64,000 nt of DNA, taken from assembly GCF_024753565.1 (NCBI RefSeq), contig NZ_JANTPT010000001.1, forward strand, positions 964,513 to 1,028,512, in the 5' to 3' direction. This DNA is from Mechercharimyces sp. CAU 1602. Lineage in GTDB: Bacteria > Bacillota > Bacilli > Thermoactinomycetales > JANTPT01. Both the position numbers and the translations under genes were made by a program. Below the pieces are notes generated by a model that was not told where the DNA came from, ran no database searches, and saw only the letters and a program-made list of their open reading frames with translations. Below are positions 8,807 to 18,247 of this stretch, in pieces (within the stretch, counting starts at the first letter, position 1; every line of letters begins with the position of its first letter).

Positions 8807-9805
8807 TTAAGCAATTGCTTCTGCGACTAATTGATATGAGTATATTTTTGCCTCAATATCATGGGTGATGGTAACGAGCATCAGTTCATCAGTGCTGTAT
8901 TCTTCACTTAGTTGTAAGAGGCGTTCGGCTACACGGGTTTTACTTCCGACGACCATACGGGAGCGATTACGTTCTACAATCATGCGATCCATCGCTGTAA
9001 AAGGATATTTTTCCGCCTCTTCTATTGAAGGAATTCCTCTACCACCAATCATACCCTTTTCTAACATCAGGAGGGAGAGGTCGAGTGAACTGGCTAAGCG
9101 CTCGGCCTCAGCATCCGTCTCTGCACAAATGACGAAGATGGCGAGGAGAGTGTGTGGAGTTTGGTTAATTACTGTGGGACGAAAGTTCCGGACATAATTG
9201 TGGACCACTTCTGCTCCGCCCGCACCATTGATAAACTGGGCAAAGGCGTATCCTATTCCTCGCTCCGCCGCGAGACGAGCACTGCCTCCACTGGAACCCA
9301 AAAGCCACATCTGAGGAGCCGTTTCCAGCAGCGGTGTAGCCAATAGACGAGGAAAGCGGTGTTGTTCATCTGCTTGGTCATGAAGGTAAGTCATCAAGTC
9401 ACTTAATTGTTCTGCATAATGATCTCGCTGATGTCGTTTTCCTTCTTGTAACGCTTTGGTTGCTAAGGGCATCCCACCAGGTGCGCGCCCAACACCCAGG
9501 TCGATACGGTTAGGATAAAGTCCTTCTAACACTTTAAAGTTCTCGGCTACTTTATAGGAGCTATAGTGGGGAAGCATCACACCACCAGATCCTATTCGCA
9601 GGCGATCGGTCGCAGCAGCCAAATGACTGATGAGTACTTCGGGACTGGAACCTGCTAAGCTAGGGGAGTAGTGGTGCTCAGATACCCAGAAGCGATGATA
9701 TCCTAGTTGGTCGGCTGCTTGTGCTAAGCGACGGGTATCCATTAATGCTTCGCTTGCGTTTTTACCAGATGGAATAGGGGATTGATCTAATATACTTAGT
9801 TTCAT
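8807..9805 (-). CDS. luciferase-like (LLM class) flavin-dependent oxidoreductase, MsnO8 type
   Basis: A 332-residue TIM-barrel flavoprotein of the bacterial luciferase superfamily. The opening MKLSILDQSPIPSGK, the RFWVSEHHYSPSLAGSSPEVL stretch in two overlapping blocks (residues about 38-58) and GSGGVMLPHYSSYKVAENFK are typical of the MsnO8 subgroup of FMN-using monooxygenases. The true substrate is unknown. It is monocistronic with CGAGGTGACT before the ATG. A 16-bp inverted repeat about 100 bases upstream may be its operator. Confidence 0.9.
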   Translation of the reverse strand: MKLSILDQSPIPSGKNASEALMDTRRLAQAADQLGYHRFWVSEHHYSPSLAGSSPEVLISHLAAATDRLRIGSGGVMLPHYSSYKVAENFKVLEGLYPNRIDLGVGRAPGGMPLATKALQEGKRHQRDHYAEQLSDLMTYLHDQADEQHRFPRLLATPLLETAPQMWLLGSSGGSARLAAERGIGYAFAQFINGAGGAEVVHNYVRNFRPTVINQTPHTLLAIFVICAETDAEAERLASSLDLSLLMLEKGMIGGRGIPSIEEAEKYPFTAMDRMIVERNRSRMVVGSKTRVAERLLQLSEEYSTDELMLVTITHDIEAKIYSYQLVAEAIA

Positions 9806-9902
9806 GATGTAGTCACCTCGGGAGTTAGTCTGGTATGCGGTTCTCTTTACTCTCCCCCAGAAAGAGGGTCGTCAGACAGAAGAATAAAGGTTACACAGAT
9901 TA

Positions 9903-9918
9903 AAGTGAGTGCTCACTT
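9903..9918. promoter_or_regulatory. candidate repressor operator (perfect inverted repeat)
   Basis: AAGTGAG-TG-CTCACTT is a perfect 7-bp inverted repeat with a two-base spacer, in the region upstream of the leftward luciferase-like gene. TetR- and GntR-type repressors bind sites of this architecture. No regulator gene is adjacent. Confidence 0.45.
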
Positions 9919-9976
9919 ATATCGATGGTTACTTGTTTTATTATATCTAAACTTGGAATGGAGGTCAGGAGGAGTA

Positions 9977-10012
9977 TTCAACCACAGACTGATGAGATTG
10001 TCTGTGGTTGAA
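9977..10012. terminator. stem-loop downstream of serA
   Basis: A 13-bp perfect inverted repeat built on CAACCACAGAC (9979-9989) and GTCTGTGGTTG (10000-10010) with a 10-base loop, just past the serA stop on the minus strand. The T tract is weak, so it may be a poor terminator or an RNA-protecting hairpin. Confidence 0.5.
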
Positions 10013-10043
10013 AATCTACACAAATTTATTATAAAAGGGAGAG

Positions 10044-11624
10044 TTATAATTCAAATTGGAGAACCGATTGAATTTCATCTAATGCTTCGAGAGAGCCGAT
10101 ACCTTCTGGCTGGAGAGGTCGATCCATGGTTAGTAGCATAATAGCATTACCTCCACGGTCTTTGCGTCCAACTTGCATCGTAGCAATATTTATTTCTAAG
10201 TCTCCCAACAGGGAGCCTACTCGCCCGATTGCCCCAGGGCGATCGTGGTGATGGATGAGTAAGATATCTCCCTCGGGGATCAAGTCAATCGCATATCCAT
10301 CTATTTGTGTACAACGTGGGCCTAGCCCATTTAGTAAAGTGCCTGCGATCGTGCGATGGTGGTGTTCGCTCTCAATAGAAACCGTAAGTTGATTGGTAAA
10401 GCCATGTTGTTTTGATGAACGCTGTTCGGTAATGATAATGCCACGCTGTTCAGCGATGTAAGGAGCGTTTACGTTGTTGATTCCACTTAAGTGTGGAGAA
10501 AGTGCTCCTTTTAGCGCGAGTCGGGTGAGATAGGATGTATCCCACTCAGCTAGCTCGCCTGCATAAGAGAGTGTGATGCGAGCGGGTGCGCCAATGCAGG
10601 TTAGTGCTGCTAATTTGCCCATCTTTTCAGCTAATTGTTGGTACGGTCGAATCTTTTCCCGCACTTCAGGAGGGAGGGAGGGTAAGTTGACGGCATTACG
10701 AAATGGCTGATCGCGCAAGATATGGATGAGCTCTCGGCAAACATCAATGGCTACACTTTCTTGTGCTTCTGTGGTAGAAGCCCCGAGATGAGGGGTAGCG
10801 ATCACTTGTGGATAGTGAAAAAGAGGGTGCCTTCCCGGAGGCTCAACCTCGTATACATCGAGAGCGACCCCTGCCACTTTTCCGCTGGCGAGGGCCTCTT
10901 CCAATGCGTTTTCATCCACGATTCCTCCACGAGCACAGTTGATAATGCGTACCCCTTCCTTCATCTGAGCTAACGCTTCCCGGTTGATTAAATGATGGGT
11001 AGCTTTGGTTAATGGGGTATGAACCGTAATAAAATCTGCCTGTTGAATCACATCAGTAAAGGAGAGTTTGTTTATATTTAACTTGCGTGCTCGCTCTGTC
11101 GTTAGATAAGGGTCAAAGGCGATAACGTCCATTTGAAAAGCAAGTGCACGCTTGGCTAATTCGGAACCGACCCGACCCATTCCGATAATACCGAGCACTT
11201 TTCCCCTGCATTCGGTACCGAGGAAGCGTTTTCGTTCCCACATGCCTGCTTGAGTGAAGGCATGTGCCTGTGGGATGTTGCGTGCTAGCGAGATTAAAAG
11301 AGCAAAGGCGTGTTCAGCGGTTGAAATGGTGTTACCATCTGGTGCGTTTAAGACGATAACTCCATGTTCAGTAGCAGCCTGTACGTCAATATTATCTACC
11401 CCGACTCCAGCACGTCCGATAGCTTTAAGACGAGGAGCAGCATCCAAAATCTTTGCAGTTACTTGTGTCTGGCTCCGTACCAGTAAGGCATCGGCTGTTT
11501 GGATGGCTGTATACAATTCAGCTGTTGTCGGATTTATTTTCTGAATCACTTCAATATCAGATTCCGCCTCAAGTTGGGCTAAACCGAGAGTGCTTAGAGG
11601 GTCAGTGACGAGTACTTGAAACAT
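10044..11624 (-). CDS. serA: D-3-phosphoglycerate dehydrogenase
   Basis: A 526-residue enzyme that oxidises 3-phosphoglycerate to 3-phosphohydroxypyruvate with NAD, the first committed step of serine synthesis. The order is substrate domain, NAD domain ([16 protein letters not shown]; catalytic Arg in [13 protein letters not shown], His in ATPHLGAST), an intervening allosteric substrate-binding domain, and a C-terminal ACT domain ([20 protein letters not shown]), where serine feedback acts in relatives. Length fits the long type I form. Its start overlaps the end of the upstream aminotransferase gene by 23 bases, so the two are translationally coupled and share the serine T-box leader. Confidence 0.97.
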   Translation of the reverse strand: MFQVLVTDPLSTLGLAQLEAESDIEVIQKINPTTAELYTAIQTADALLVRSQTQVTAKILDAAPRLKAIGRAGVGVDNIDVQAATEHGVIVLNAPDGNTISTAEHAFALLISLARNIPQAHAFTQAGMWERKRFLGTECRGKVLGIIGMGRVGSELAKRALAFQMDVIAFDPYLTTERARKLNINKLSFTDVIQQADFITVHTPLTKATHHLINREALAQMKEGVRIINCARGGIVDENALEEALASGKVAGVALDVYEVEPPGRHPLFHYPQVIATPHLGASTTEAQESVAIDVCRELIHILRDQPFRNAVNLPSLPPEVREKIRPYQQLAEKMGKLAALTCIGAPARITLSYAGELAEWDTSYLTRLALKGALSPHLSGINNVNAPYIAEQRGIIITEQRSSKQHGFTNQLTVSIESEHHHRTIAGTLLNGLGPRCTQIDGYAIDLIPEGDILLIHHHDRPGAIGRVGSLLGDLEINIATMQVGRKDRGGNAIMLLTMDRPLQPEGIGSLEALDEIQSVLQFEL

Positions 11625-12771
11625 GAGTAAATACCTCCTCAGCTGCTTGCACGGCTACTCCGTACAGCGGCTCTGTAGTTAAGCGAGAAAGTGCCATTTC
11701 AATGCCACTAAGAACAGGAAATAGATCCATTGGATCGCAGTAGCCCATATGACCAATCCTGAATATTTCTCCTTTTAAATCTTTTTGGCCACCTGCTATG
11801 AGAATGCCGCGTGCTTGTAGGAAAGAACGTATCTCATCAGCGCTCGCATCGATGCGGCCACGCACAGCAGTAACTGTGGGAGAAGAGTAGAGATCATCCG
11901 TCAATAAAGGGAGTGCGAGAGCTTCGATCCCGCGACGGGTCATCTCTTTCATCAGATGGTGACGCTGTATAATATGCGAAAACCCCTCGTCTTCCATCAG
12001 TTTTAAGGCAGCATCAAGAGCGAACAAGAGCGAGACAGCAGGAGTATAGGGTGTGTTTCCTTGCTTGATTTCTTTATGATAAGTGGATAAATCTAAATAA
12101 AAAGAAGGAGTAGATATGTTTTGCATTCGTGCTTGAGCGCGTTTACTCGCAGCGATGAAAGCGAGACCAGGAGGGAGCATCAGCGCTTTTTGGGATCCGG
12201 TTACCATGAGGTCGACACCCCACGCATCCATTTGGCACTCTACCGCTCCGATGCAACTAACACCATCGATAATAACGAGCGCGTCACTTTCTTGTTGCAC
12301 GACCGTTGCCAGCTCTTGAATAGGGTTAAGGATGCCAGTGGAGGTTTCACAATACGTGAGAAAGACTGCGCTTATGTGTGGGTGTTGCTTTAAAAAGTGT
12401 GTCAGAATCTCAGGTGTGCAGGCAGTCCCCCAGGGAAGGTCAAGACGATGAGTTTTCATACGATATTTTGTTAAGATCTGTGCAAAGCGATCACCAAAGG
12501 CACCTGTAACGACAACAACCGCCTCTTCTGTTGCAGGGTCTAAACTGGATATGGCCGCAGCCTCTAGTGCAGAGGTTCCGCTCCCGCTTATGATCATCAC
12601 CTCTTCTTCAGTGCCAAAATACGGCCGCAGCCGCAGGCTCACATCTTGAACAAGCTGACGGCAAGTAGGGCTGCGATGCCCAATCATCGGCTGGATCAGT
12701 GCTTGTTGAACCCGAGGAGGAAGAGGAGTAGGTCCGGGAATGCGTAAATTCCATTTGTCTGGGATAATCAT
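11602..12771 (-). CDS. class V aminotransferase (alanine-glyoxylate/PucG-like), probable phosphoserine aminotransferase role
   Basis: A 389-residue PLP enzyme of the alanine-glyoxylate aminotransferase family. Visible signatures include NLRIPGPTPLPPRVQQAL, SGSGTSALEAA, the cofactor aspartate in ALVIIDGVSCIGA, and the Schiff-base lysine in VTGSQKALMLPPG. By sequence it looks like PucG/SPT proteins rather than classic SerC. It is nevertheless the first gene of a serine T-box operon with serA, so a phosphoserine aminotransferase role (3-phosphohydroxypyruvate to phosphoserine) is the best inference. AAGGAGGAG precedes ATG 12771. A longer reading frame upstream runs back into the T-box terminator and is not the gene start. 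Confidence 0.9.
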   Translation of the reverse strand: MIIPDKWNLRIPGPTPLPPRVQQALIQPMIGHRSPTCRQLVQDVSLRLRPYFGTEEEVMIISGSGTSALEAAAISSLDPATEEAVVVVTGAFGDRFAQILTKYRMKTHRLDLPWGTACTPEILTHFLKQHPHISAVFLTYCETSTGILNPIQELATVVQQESDALVIIDGVSCIGAVECQMDAWGVDLMVTGSQKALMLPPGLAFIAASKRAQARMQNISTPSFYLDLSTYHKEIKQGNTPYTPAVSLLFALDAALKLMEDEGFSHIIQRHHLMKEMTRRGIEALALPLLTDDLYSSPTVTAVRGRIDASADEIRSFLQARGILIAGGQKDLKGEIFRIGHMGYCDPMDLFPVLSGIEMALSRLTTEPLYGVAVQAAEEVFTHVSSTRH

Positions 12772-12807
12772 GGTAAAGCTCCTCCTTATAATCATCGATA
12801 TAGTTGA

Positions 12808-13110
12808 AGGTAGAAAAAAAGGTCCCTCGTCCCTCACACGCATATAGATGCATGTGAGGGACGAGAGACCTCGTGGTGCCACCCTCTTTTGTCACCAAAC
12901 GGTGACCTCTGTAAAGCGCTTATGATGCGCTTCTTGATGATAACGGGTCATCCGGATCTGCCTACGGGAAGAATCCTTTTAGCAGGTCGACTCTGGAGTG
13001 CTACATCATCATCTCTGACCACCGGTTCGCAGCTACCACCGGTTCTCTGAGGGTTCAGCGGGGGATGATTTTCTCCATCATGGTCGATAGTGTATGTACT
13101 ATTATCACCT
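12808..13110 (-). ncRNA. T-box leader, serine-specific
   Basis: Read leftwards, the RNA has a stem I with the apical elements AGAGAACCGGTGGTAG and GCGAACCGGTGG. The specifier segment is TGTAGCACTCCAGAGTC, where AGC (serine) sits directly before the conserved ACTC. The T-box AGGGTGGCACCACG is at 12872-12885. A long terminator built on GTCCCTCACATGC and GTGTGAGGGAC ends in TTTTTTT near 12810. The bulge UGGC would pair with a tRNA ending in GCCA, and tRNA-Ser carries G as discriminator, which independently supports serine. Uncharged tRNA-Ser should stabilise the antiterminator and turn on the downstream aminotransferase and serA genes. A TATAAT on the minus strand near 13125 may be its promoter. 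Confidence 0.95.
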
Positions 13111-13294
13111 AATTAAGATGATTATAACTCGTTGTTATTTTAACACTTTATCATGGAGAGAAGATAACGTCAATTCACACTTATTCTTTTTTTAAGGGCG
13201 GAGTGATTGGTTGCAATTCTGTTACAACTGCCGTTGATACACTATTTCTATGATATGATTGGTCTAGCGATTTTAAAGAAGAGAGGTAAGAGAG

Positions 13295-15439
13295 TTGATA
13301 GTGGAAACAGCGGCAGCCACAAGTGCACATTTCAAATCGTTAAATGAAAGCCAGCACAGAGCAGTTTCCTCTCCAATTGGGCCAGTAGCGGTCTTTGCGG
13401 GACCGGGAAGTGGAAAGACAACTGTGCTGACAAGGCGGGTAGAATACCTTATCGCACAGGGGATCACGCCAGAGAAGATGATGGTGGTCACCTTTACGAA
13501 AGCGGCGGCGACGGAAATGAAAGAGAGATTGCGACCACTGATCGGGCAGCAGGTACATCATCTTATGATCGGTACGTTTCACTCTATCTATCTTAAGATT
13601 TTTCGCCAGTTGGGTGTGCCCGTTCCCACTATTGTAGGGGAAGATCGACAGCGGAAGTGGGTGAGAGAATCTTTGATAGAAGCCGATCTCCCTGCGGAAG
13701 ATGATGAGGTAATGACGCTGGTGCAGCGCATAGGATTGTGTAAAAGTCAGCGTATCTACCCGGCTTCTTTGCAAGTAAAGAAAGAGGAGAATGTTCGCTT
13801 AAAGCAACTTTATCAGGCTTATGAGGCACGGAAAAAAGAAGAACATGCGTGGGATTTTGATGATATCTTGATTGCTTTTTTGTCCATGCAAGAGAGTGGA
13901 CGTTATTCGATGCCGTCCTTCGAAGCGATTTTGGTAGACGAATTTCAAGATGTAAACCGTGTCCAATTTGAAGCACTCTGCTGTCTGGCTTCAGAGCATC
14001 AGCATTTATTTGTTGTAGGAGATGATGATCAGTCGATATATGGATTTCGTGGCAGCGATCCGAAATGGATGTTGGAATTGGAGCGGTCTTTTCCTGGCTG
14101 TGAAAAGATTATATTGACGAAAAATTACCGGAGTACGGATTCTATTATCGAGCTTAGTCAAAAATTGATCCAACATAATAAACTTAGACAGGTGAAAAAG
14201 ATCAGTGGGACAAAGCGGACAGGCTCTGCTCCCTGCTGGATAACTCCCTCCGATGAAGAAGAAGAGGCGGATCAGTTGCTCACACGCATACAGGATGGAG
14301 TAGAGACGGCAATATTGTATCGAAGTGGGACTCAGGCGCGTGCACTGATTGACGCTTTGGTACAACAAGAGGTGCCGTTTCAGGTTTCCAGTGGTGATGC
14401 ATGGTTTTATCATCAATGGCAAGTGCGTGACTTACTCGCTTATCTCCAGTTGGCGCAGGACGGGAGTAATAGAGATGCGCTTCTTCGGATTATAAATAAA
14501 CCAAAGCGTTATCTCAATGGAGATGAGTGGCTACATATGGCTGAGAGGAATGCGCTGAGACAAGGGTGTTCTTTGTTAGAGGCGTTGCCGACGCTGGAGG
14601 GATTAAAAGTATATCAGCGTAAAGCGATGCAAACACTGCTACAGCAGATGAATCGTTTGCGACTTACGCGTACGGCAGCGGAGGCGATTACGTTTATTCG
14701 TGAAGAGATCGGTTACGACCGATTTATCCGTGACTTTGCAAAGCACGCGAGCCAAGATACATTGGGCTTGTTGGAACCGGTCGAAGAGTTATCGTTAGCA
14801 GCAAAGCGTTTTCCTTCTGGACGAGCATTATTGGTACATGTGGAAAAAGTAAAGCTGGCTGTTCGGCGTCCGCGTGGGGAGCCAGCTGTCCATCTAATGA
14901 CATTTCATAAAGCAAAGGGGTTAGAGTTTGAGCGTGTGTTTCTAATCGGTCTACATGCTATGACAATTCCACACCGCAAAAGTTTAGAGGTACCTGAAGG
15001 AAGAAAAAGAGGCGCCTGGGAAGAAGAGCGTCGTCTTTTATATGTGGGGATGACAAGGGCGAAATCGGAGTTGGTTTTTTCGATAAGTCGCTCTCGGCAA
15101 GGTAAACGGGTGGCACCTTCTCCCTTTATGAAAGAGTTGGGTTGGATAGATCCTGATTGTTTCCAACCTCAAGATGATCCACTGCTCGATCGTGAACGAG
15201 CGAAACGGCGATTCACTACAAAGAAACGCCGTGAGGAAAAGCCCCAGCAACAATTTGCGCATGAGGAGATCAGTGTGGGTTCGTCTCTTCATCATTCACA
15301 GTGGGGTAAAGGCCATGTAGTGGAAATCGAGTACTTGGAGGGGTTAACAGCAGGACGAAAGATGGTTGTTCATTTTACTGCAGGGAAAAAAAGCATTCAC
15401 TATGAGTTGTCGCGACAATTAGGCTTAATTGTTATTTAG
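13295..15439 (+). CDS. UvrD/Rep/PcrA-family ATP-dependent DNA helicase
   Basis: A 714-residue SF1A 3'-5' DNA helicase. Motifs in order: Q-motif LNESQHRAV, Walker A AGPGSGKTTVLTRR (about residues 35-48), Ia VVTFTKAAATEMKER, motif II ILVDEFQDVN, motif III VVGDDDQSIYGFRG, motif IV NYRST, motif V LMTFHKAKGLEFERVFL and motif VI RLLYVGMTRAKSEL. The C-terminal SLHHSQWGKGHVVEIEY segment resembles the Tudor-like tail by which PcrA/UvrD contacts RNA polymerase. It is shorter and more diverged than housekeeping PcrA, so probably a paralogue. TTG 13295 follows GAGAGG by eight bases. A ribosome site for DUF3050 follows 26 bases after the stop, suggesting a two-gene operon. Confidence 0.93.
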   Translation: MIVETAAATSAHFKSLNESQHRAVSSPIGPVAVFAGPGSGKTTVLTRRVEYLIAQGITPEKMMVVTFTKAAATEMKERLRPLIGQQVHHLMIGTFHSIYLKIFRQLGVPVPTIVGEDRQRKWVRESLIEADLPAEDDEVMTLVQRIGLCKSQRIYPASLQVKKEENVRLKQLYQAYEARKKEEHAWDFDDILIAFLSMQESGRYSMPSFEAILVDEFQDVNRVQFEALCCLASEHQHLFVVGDDDQSIYGFRGSDPKWMLELERSFPGCEKIILTKNYRSTDSIIELSQKLIQHNKLRQVKKISGTKRTGSAPCWITPSDEEEEADQLLTRIQDGVETAILYRSGTQARALIDALVQQEVPFQVSSGDAWFYHQWQVRDLLAYLQLAQDGSNRDALLRIINKPKRYLNGDEWLHMAERNALRQGCSLLEALPTLEGLKVYQRKAMQTLLQQMNRLRLTRTAAEAITFIREEIGYDRFIRDFAKHASQDTLGLLEPVEELSLAAKRFPSGRALLVHVEKVKLAVRRPRGEPAVHLMTFHKAKGLEFERVFLIGLHAMTIPHRKSLEVPEGRKRGAWEEERRLLYVGMTRAKSELVFSISRSRQGKRVAPSPFMKELGWIDPDCFQPQDDPLLDRERAKRRFTTKKRREEKPQQQFAHEEISVGSSLHHSQWGKGHVVEIEYLEGLTAGRKMVVHFTAGKKSIHYELSRQLGLIVI

Positions 15440-15465
15440 AAGAGACCACTGGAGGATTAGCCCAT

Positions 15466-16227
15466 ATGGATTCCATTCGATTACAGCACATTCAAACAGA
15501 GCGGGAGCGTCTACTAGAGCACCCCGTTTATCATGCTATGACCAATCCGGAGCGAGTAAAAATATTTATGAAGTATCACGTATTTGCAGTGTGGGATTTT
15601 ATGACTTTGTTAAAGCGTTTGCAGCAAGAATTCACTTGTACAAGCACTCCTTGGTTTCCGGTTGCGGAACCGGCGTATGCACGGTTTATTAACGAGATCG
15701 TGTTGGAAGAGGAGACGGATGAGGATGGTGAGGGAGGGTATATTAGTCATTTTGAATTATATCTACGTGCTATGAAAGAAGCAGGAGCAGATACAAAACC
15801 GATTACTACTTTTTTGGAGAGCTTGCGGACAGGACAGAAGGTAGAAGAGGCGAGTGCTATTCTTCCTGACACGGTAAAGTCTTTCGTTAGGCATAATGTC
15901 TCTTTGGCGGACGAAGGCAAGCCCCATGAGGTGGCGGCTGCGTTCTTTTTTGGACGGGAGGGATTAATTCCGGATATGTTTACGAACCTGGTTGAGGGAA
16001 TGAGAAAAAGTGGTCTTTCTGCGAAGTGGCTTCCGTATTACTTAGAACGCCATATTGAATTAGATCAAGATGACCATGGTCCCTTGGCGGAAAAACTGCT
16101 TACCTCTTTATGCGAAGGGGATAGAAAACGGAGTCAAGAGGCTGAAGCGATCGCACTAGAATCGTTAACGATGCGGATCTCTCTTTGGGATGGTGTATTG
16201 GAAGAGATTGAGGCTAATCAGGTATAA
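15466..16227 (+). CDS. DUF3050 family protein (heme-oxygenase-like fold)
   Basis: A 253-residue soluble protein starting MDSIRLQHIQTERERLLEHP with the conserved FMKYHVFAVWDFMTLLKRLQ block in residues about 33-52. This block defines DUF3050, a family predicted to adopt the all-helical heme-oxygenase/TenA-like fold. Conserved His and Glu residues (EIVLEEETDED, HFELYLRAM, ERHIELDQDDHGP) could bind a di-iron or similar centre. The reaction is unknown. GGAGGATTAGCCCAT precedes the ATG; it lies 26 bases after the helicase gene and is followed by a strong terminator. Confidence 0.85.
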   Translation: MDSIRLQHIQTERERLLEHPVYHAMTNPERVKIFMKYHVFAVWDFMTLLKRLQQEFTCTSTPWFPVAEPAYARFINEIVLEEETDEDGEGGYISHFELYLRAMKEAGADTKPITTFLESLRTGQKVEEASAILPDTVKSFVRHNVSLADEGKPHEVAAAFFFGREGLIPDMFTNLVEGMRKSGLSAKWLPYYLERHIELDQDDHGPLAEKLLTSLCEGDRKRSQEAEAIALESLTMRISLWDGVLEEIEANQV

Positions 16228-16240
16228 GCTCATGGAAGAC

Positions 16241-16278
16241 AAACAAAAGCGATGGCAACAGTGCCATCGCTTTTGTTT
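16241..16278. terminator. bidirectional terminator
   Basis: AAACAAAAGCGATGGCA pairs with TGCCATCGCTTTTGTTT around a short loop. The A and T flanks let it serve both the DUF3050 gene and the converging glycosyltransferase gene. Confidence 0.9.
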
Positions 16279-16284
16279 CGCTCT

Positions 16285-18120
16285 TCAGTTTCCTGTTGGG
16301 GGAGTAAATGGATTGGAATTAAGACTGGCGGCGCTCAGTAGATGTTCGTATGCCTTTTTATTGTGTTGAATATTGGGGTGATTAGGGTTGTACTCGTAGG
16401 CACGATCAATATGATATTTGGCTTTTGCGCGGTTACCGAGGCGATCGTAACAGATAAATAGTTTAAGGTGTGGATACCATGTCCACAGATCTTGTTCTAC
16501 ATTGCCATAACTGTTTTCGGGCATCTGTAGTTGAAAGACTTGTTCAAACCAAAAGGTTGCTTCATGATATTGTTCATCATCCATAAAGTAGCTGCCAACA
16601 CGACAACAAGCCTCTGCTTGTGGAAGGTCGTATTTAAACGTTTTTAGAGCGTACATTAAAGCAGTCTCTCGTTCATACATGCGGTAATAGCAAACAGCTG
16701 TCGCGAGGCAGGCATAGATATATCCTTCCTTCCAACCGTTCTCATCGTGTAAAAACTGCTGATAAACCTGGGTAGCATCTTCAAAGAAGCCGTTGTTCAC
16801 TAATTCTTTTCCATAGTGATACTGATCAACGGGAGTAAAGGTACTGCCCCGCTCAATATGCTTGCGATAAATATCGAGGTTTCGTCTAGGCGTTGTTTGT
16901 TCCTTATGGTGGTGAATGGCGATATTGCTGTGATACGTATTGCCAAAAATATCGAGATATTCGTGTACAAAACCGATCCATTTAAAGTTACAAGCACGGC
17001 GAACCAGACGATTGCGGCGCTGACTGGTAGCGATGTTACCATGTTGGTCAAAGGATGTGTGGTATGCCATGCTGACAACGTCGATATGAGGAGCGAGTGA
17101 CGATTTTATTTTTTTTAACTCTGCATGATGTTCACTAGGCAAAACATCGTCTGCATCCAACCACAAGATGAAGTCTTTGCTCGCTAAACTAAAGGCGAAA
17201 TTACGGGCGGCGGAAAAGTCATCAATCCAGGTGAAGTCATATACTTGCTCGCTAAATTGAGCGGCAATCTCTTTGGTGCGATCGCTAGATCCAGTATCAA
17301 CAATGATCCATTCATCGACGATTCCTTCAACGGAGCGCAAACACCGTTCCAATACTTCTTCCTCATTTTTGACGATCATACAGAGACTAATGCTCATGTT
17401 AGCGTGTGTAAAGGGAGAGAGGCTGGCATGCGCTTCTGATTTGCGTTGATATAAACGGGGAATATCCTCCGTCTGTAAAAGGGGAAAGGCAGGAAGATGT
17501 GTATCCATGTGCAGGTGAAACCCTTGTTTTAAGGCGTTTTGACAAAAGAGATCGTCTTCATTGATAGATGAACGGGTTTGGTCAGTAAATGTTACTCCCT
17601 TCTCCCACACAGAACGGTGGAAGAGAAAACAGCTCCTTACTCTCTCTACTGTCGTTATTCGACCGGGTTTTTGAAGTGAGGCAGGAATGATATTGCTGTT
17701 TAGCGTAATGGAGTTTCCTTCGATTACTTGGGGTTGTTCAATAGAAGGTGCAACAATCTCCTTTTTTGTTTCAAGAAGTTGGTGTAAAGTTTGAGGATGA
17801 AGGATAATGTGGGGTGAAAGTAAAAGTATGTAGTCGTAGTTCTCCTCAGCAGCATAACGGAGGATGAGATCTTTTATCTCTCCCATTTTTAAAGTAGGTG
17901 ATTGGGGGTCTGGGCTTGGTCTTAAGATGTGCACATCTTCGATACGGGAGCGAAAGTCAAAAAGCAATTCACGTGAATCAATTTGAAGATTGAGATCAAT
18001 CAACAGATAATGAACGATGAGGTTCGATTTATCTAGTGCGATTTGATTCACAATATATTCACGCAAGAGAGCAGGCGACTGCTGAATGGGGCTTGCAATT
18101 AAGATACGTGTGTCATTCAT
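16285..18120 (-). CDS. two-domain glycosyltransferase (family 2) with C-terminal TPR-like repeats
   Basis: A 611-residue cytoplasmic protein. Residues 1 to about 235 form a GT-A-like domain of its own (EENYDYILLLSPHIILHP, where the usual DxD has become LSP). A clear family 2 glycosyltransferase domain follows from about residue 243: SISLCMIVKNEEEVLERCL, WIIVDTGSSDRT, and the metal-binding DADD in FILWLDADDVLPSEH. The last 200 residues contain repeated helical pairs with the W/Y-A-x-Y spacing of TPRs, some ending in the pattern seen in SunS-like enzymes. Acceptor and sugar are unknown; protein or spore-surface glycosylation is possible. It is monocistronic between two convergent-type terminators. 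Confidence 0.85.
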   Translation of the reverse strand: MNDTRILIASPIQQSPALLREYIVNQIALDKSNLIVHYLLIDLNLQIDSRELLFDFRSRIEDVHILRPSPDPQSPTLKMGEIKDLILRYAAEENYDYILLLSPHIILHPQTLHQLLETKKEIVAPSIEQPQVIEGNSITLNSNIIPASLQKPGRITTVERVRSCFLFHRSVWEKGVTFTDQTRSSINEDDLFCQNALKQGFHLHMDTHLPAFPLLQTEDIPRLYQRKSEAHASLSPFTHANMSISLCMIVKNEEEVLERCLRSVEGIVDEWIIVDTGSSDRTKEIAAQFSEQVYDFTWIDDFSAARNFAFSLASKDFILWLDADDVLPSEHHAELKKIKSSLAPHIDVVSMAYHTSFDQHGNIATSQRRNRLVRRACNFKWIGFVHEYLDIFGNTYHSNIAIHHHKEQTTPRRNLDIYRKHIERGSTFTPVDQYHYGKELVNNGFFEDATQVYQQFLHDENGWKEGYIYACLATAVCYYRMYERETALMYALKTFKYDLPQAEACCRVGSYFMDDEQYHEATFWFEQVFQLQMPENSYGNVEQDLWTWYPHLKLFICYDRLGNRAKAKYHIDRAYEYNPNHPNIQHNKKAYEHLLSAASLNSNPFTPPTGN

Positions 18121-18198
18121 GTTGGCTTCTTCCTTTCACTACACAGAGGTTCTTTTCGATTATATGTAGGTGTGTAAAAGGAATATGAGGTAAAAAAG

Positions 18199-18234
18199 AA
18201 AAGACCTTGTGCCTCACGGTGCACAAGATCTTTT
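18199..18234. terminator. bidirectional terminator downstream of ppa
   Basis: AAAAGACCTTGTGC pairs with GCACAAGATCTTTT with one mismatch. It lies beyond the ppa stop on the minus strand. Confidence 0.75.
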
Positions 18235-18247
18235 CGCTTAGTTGTGA

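Noticed and set aside
9905-10141. Rightward 78-residue frame
   Set aside because: It overlaps the end of serA, lacks a ribosome site and reads through the stem-loop at 9977-10012; a shadow frame.
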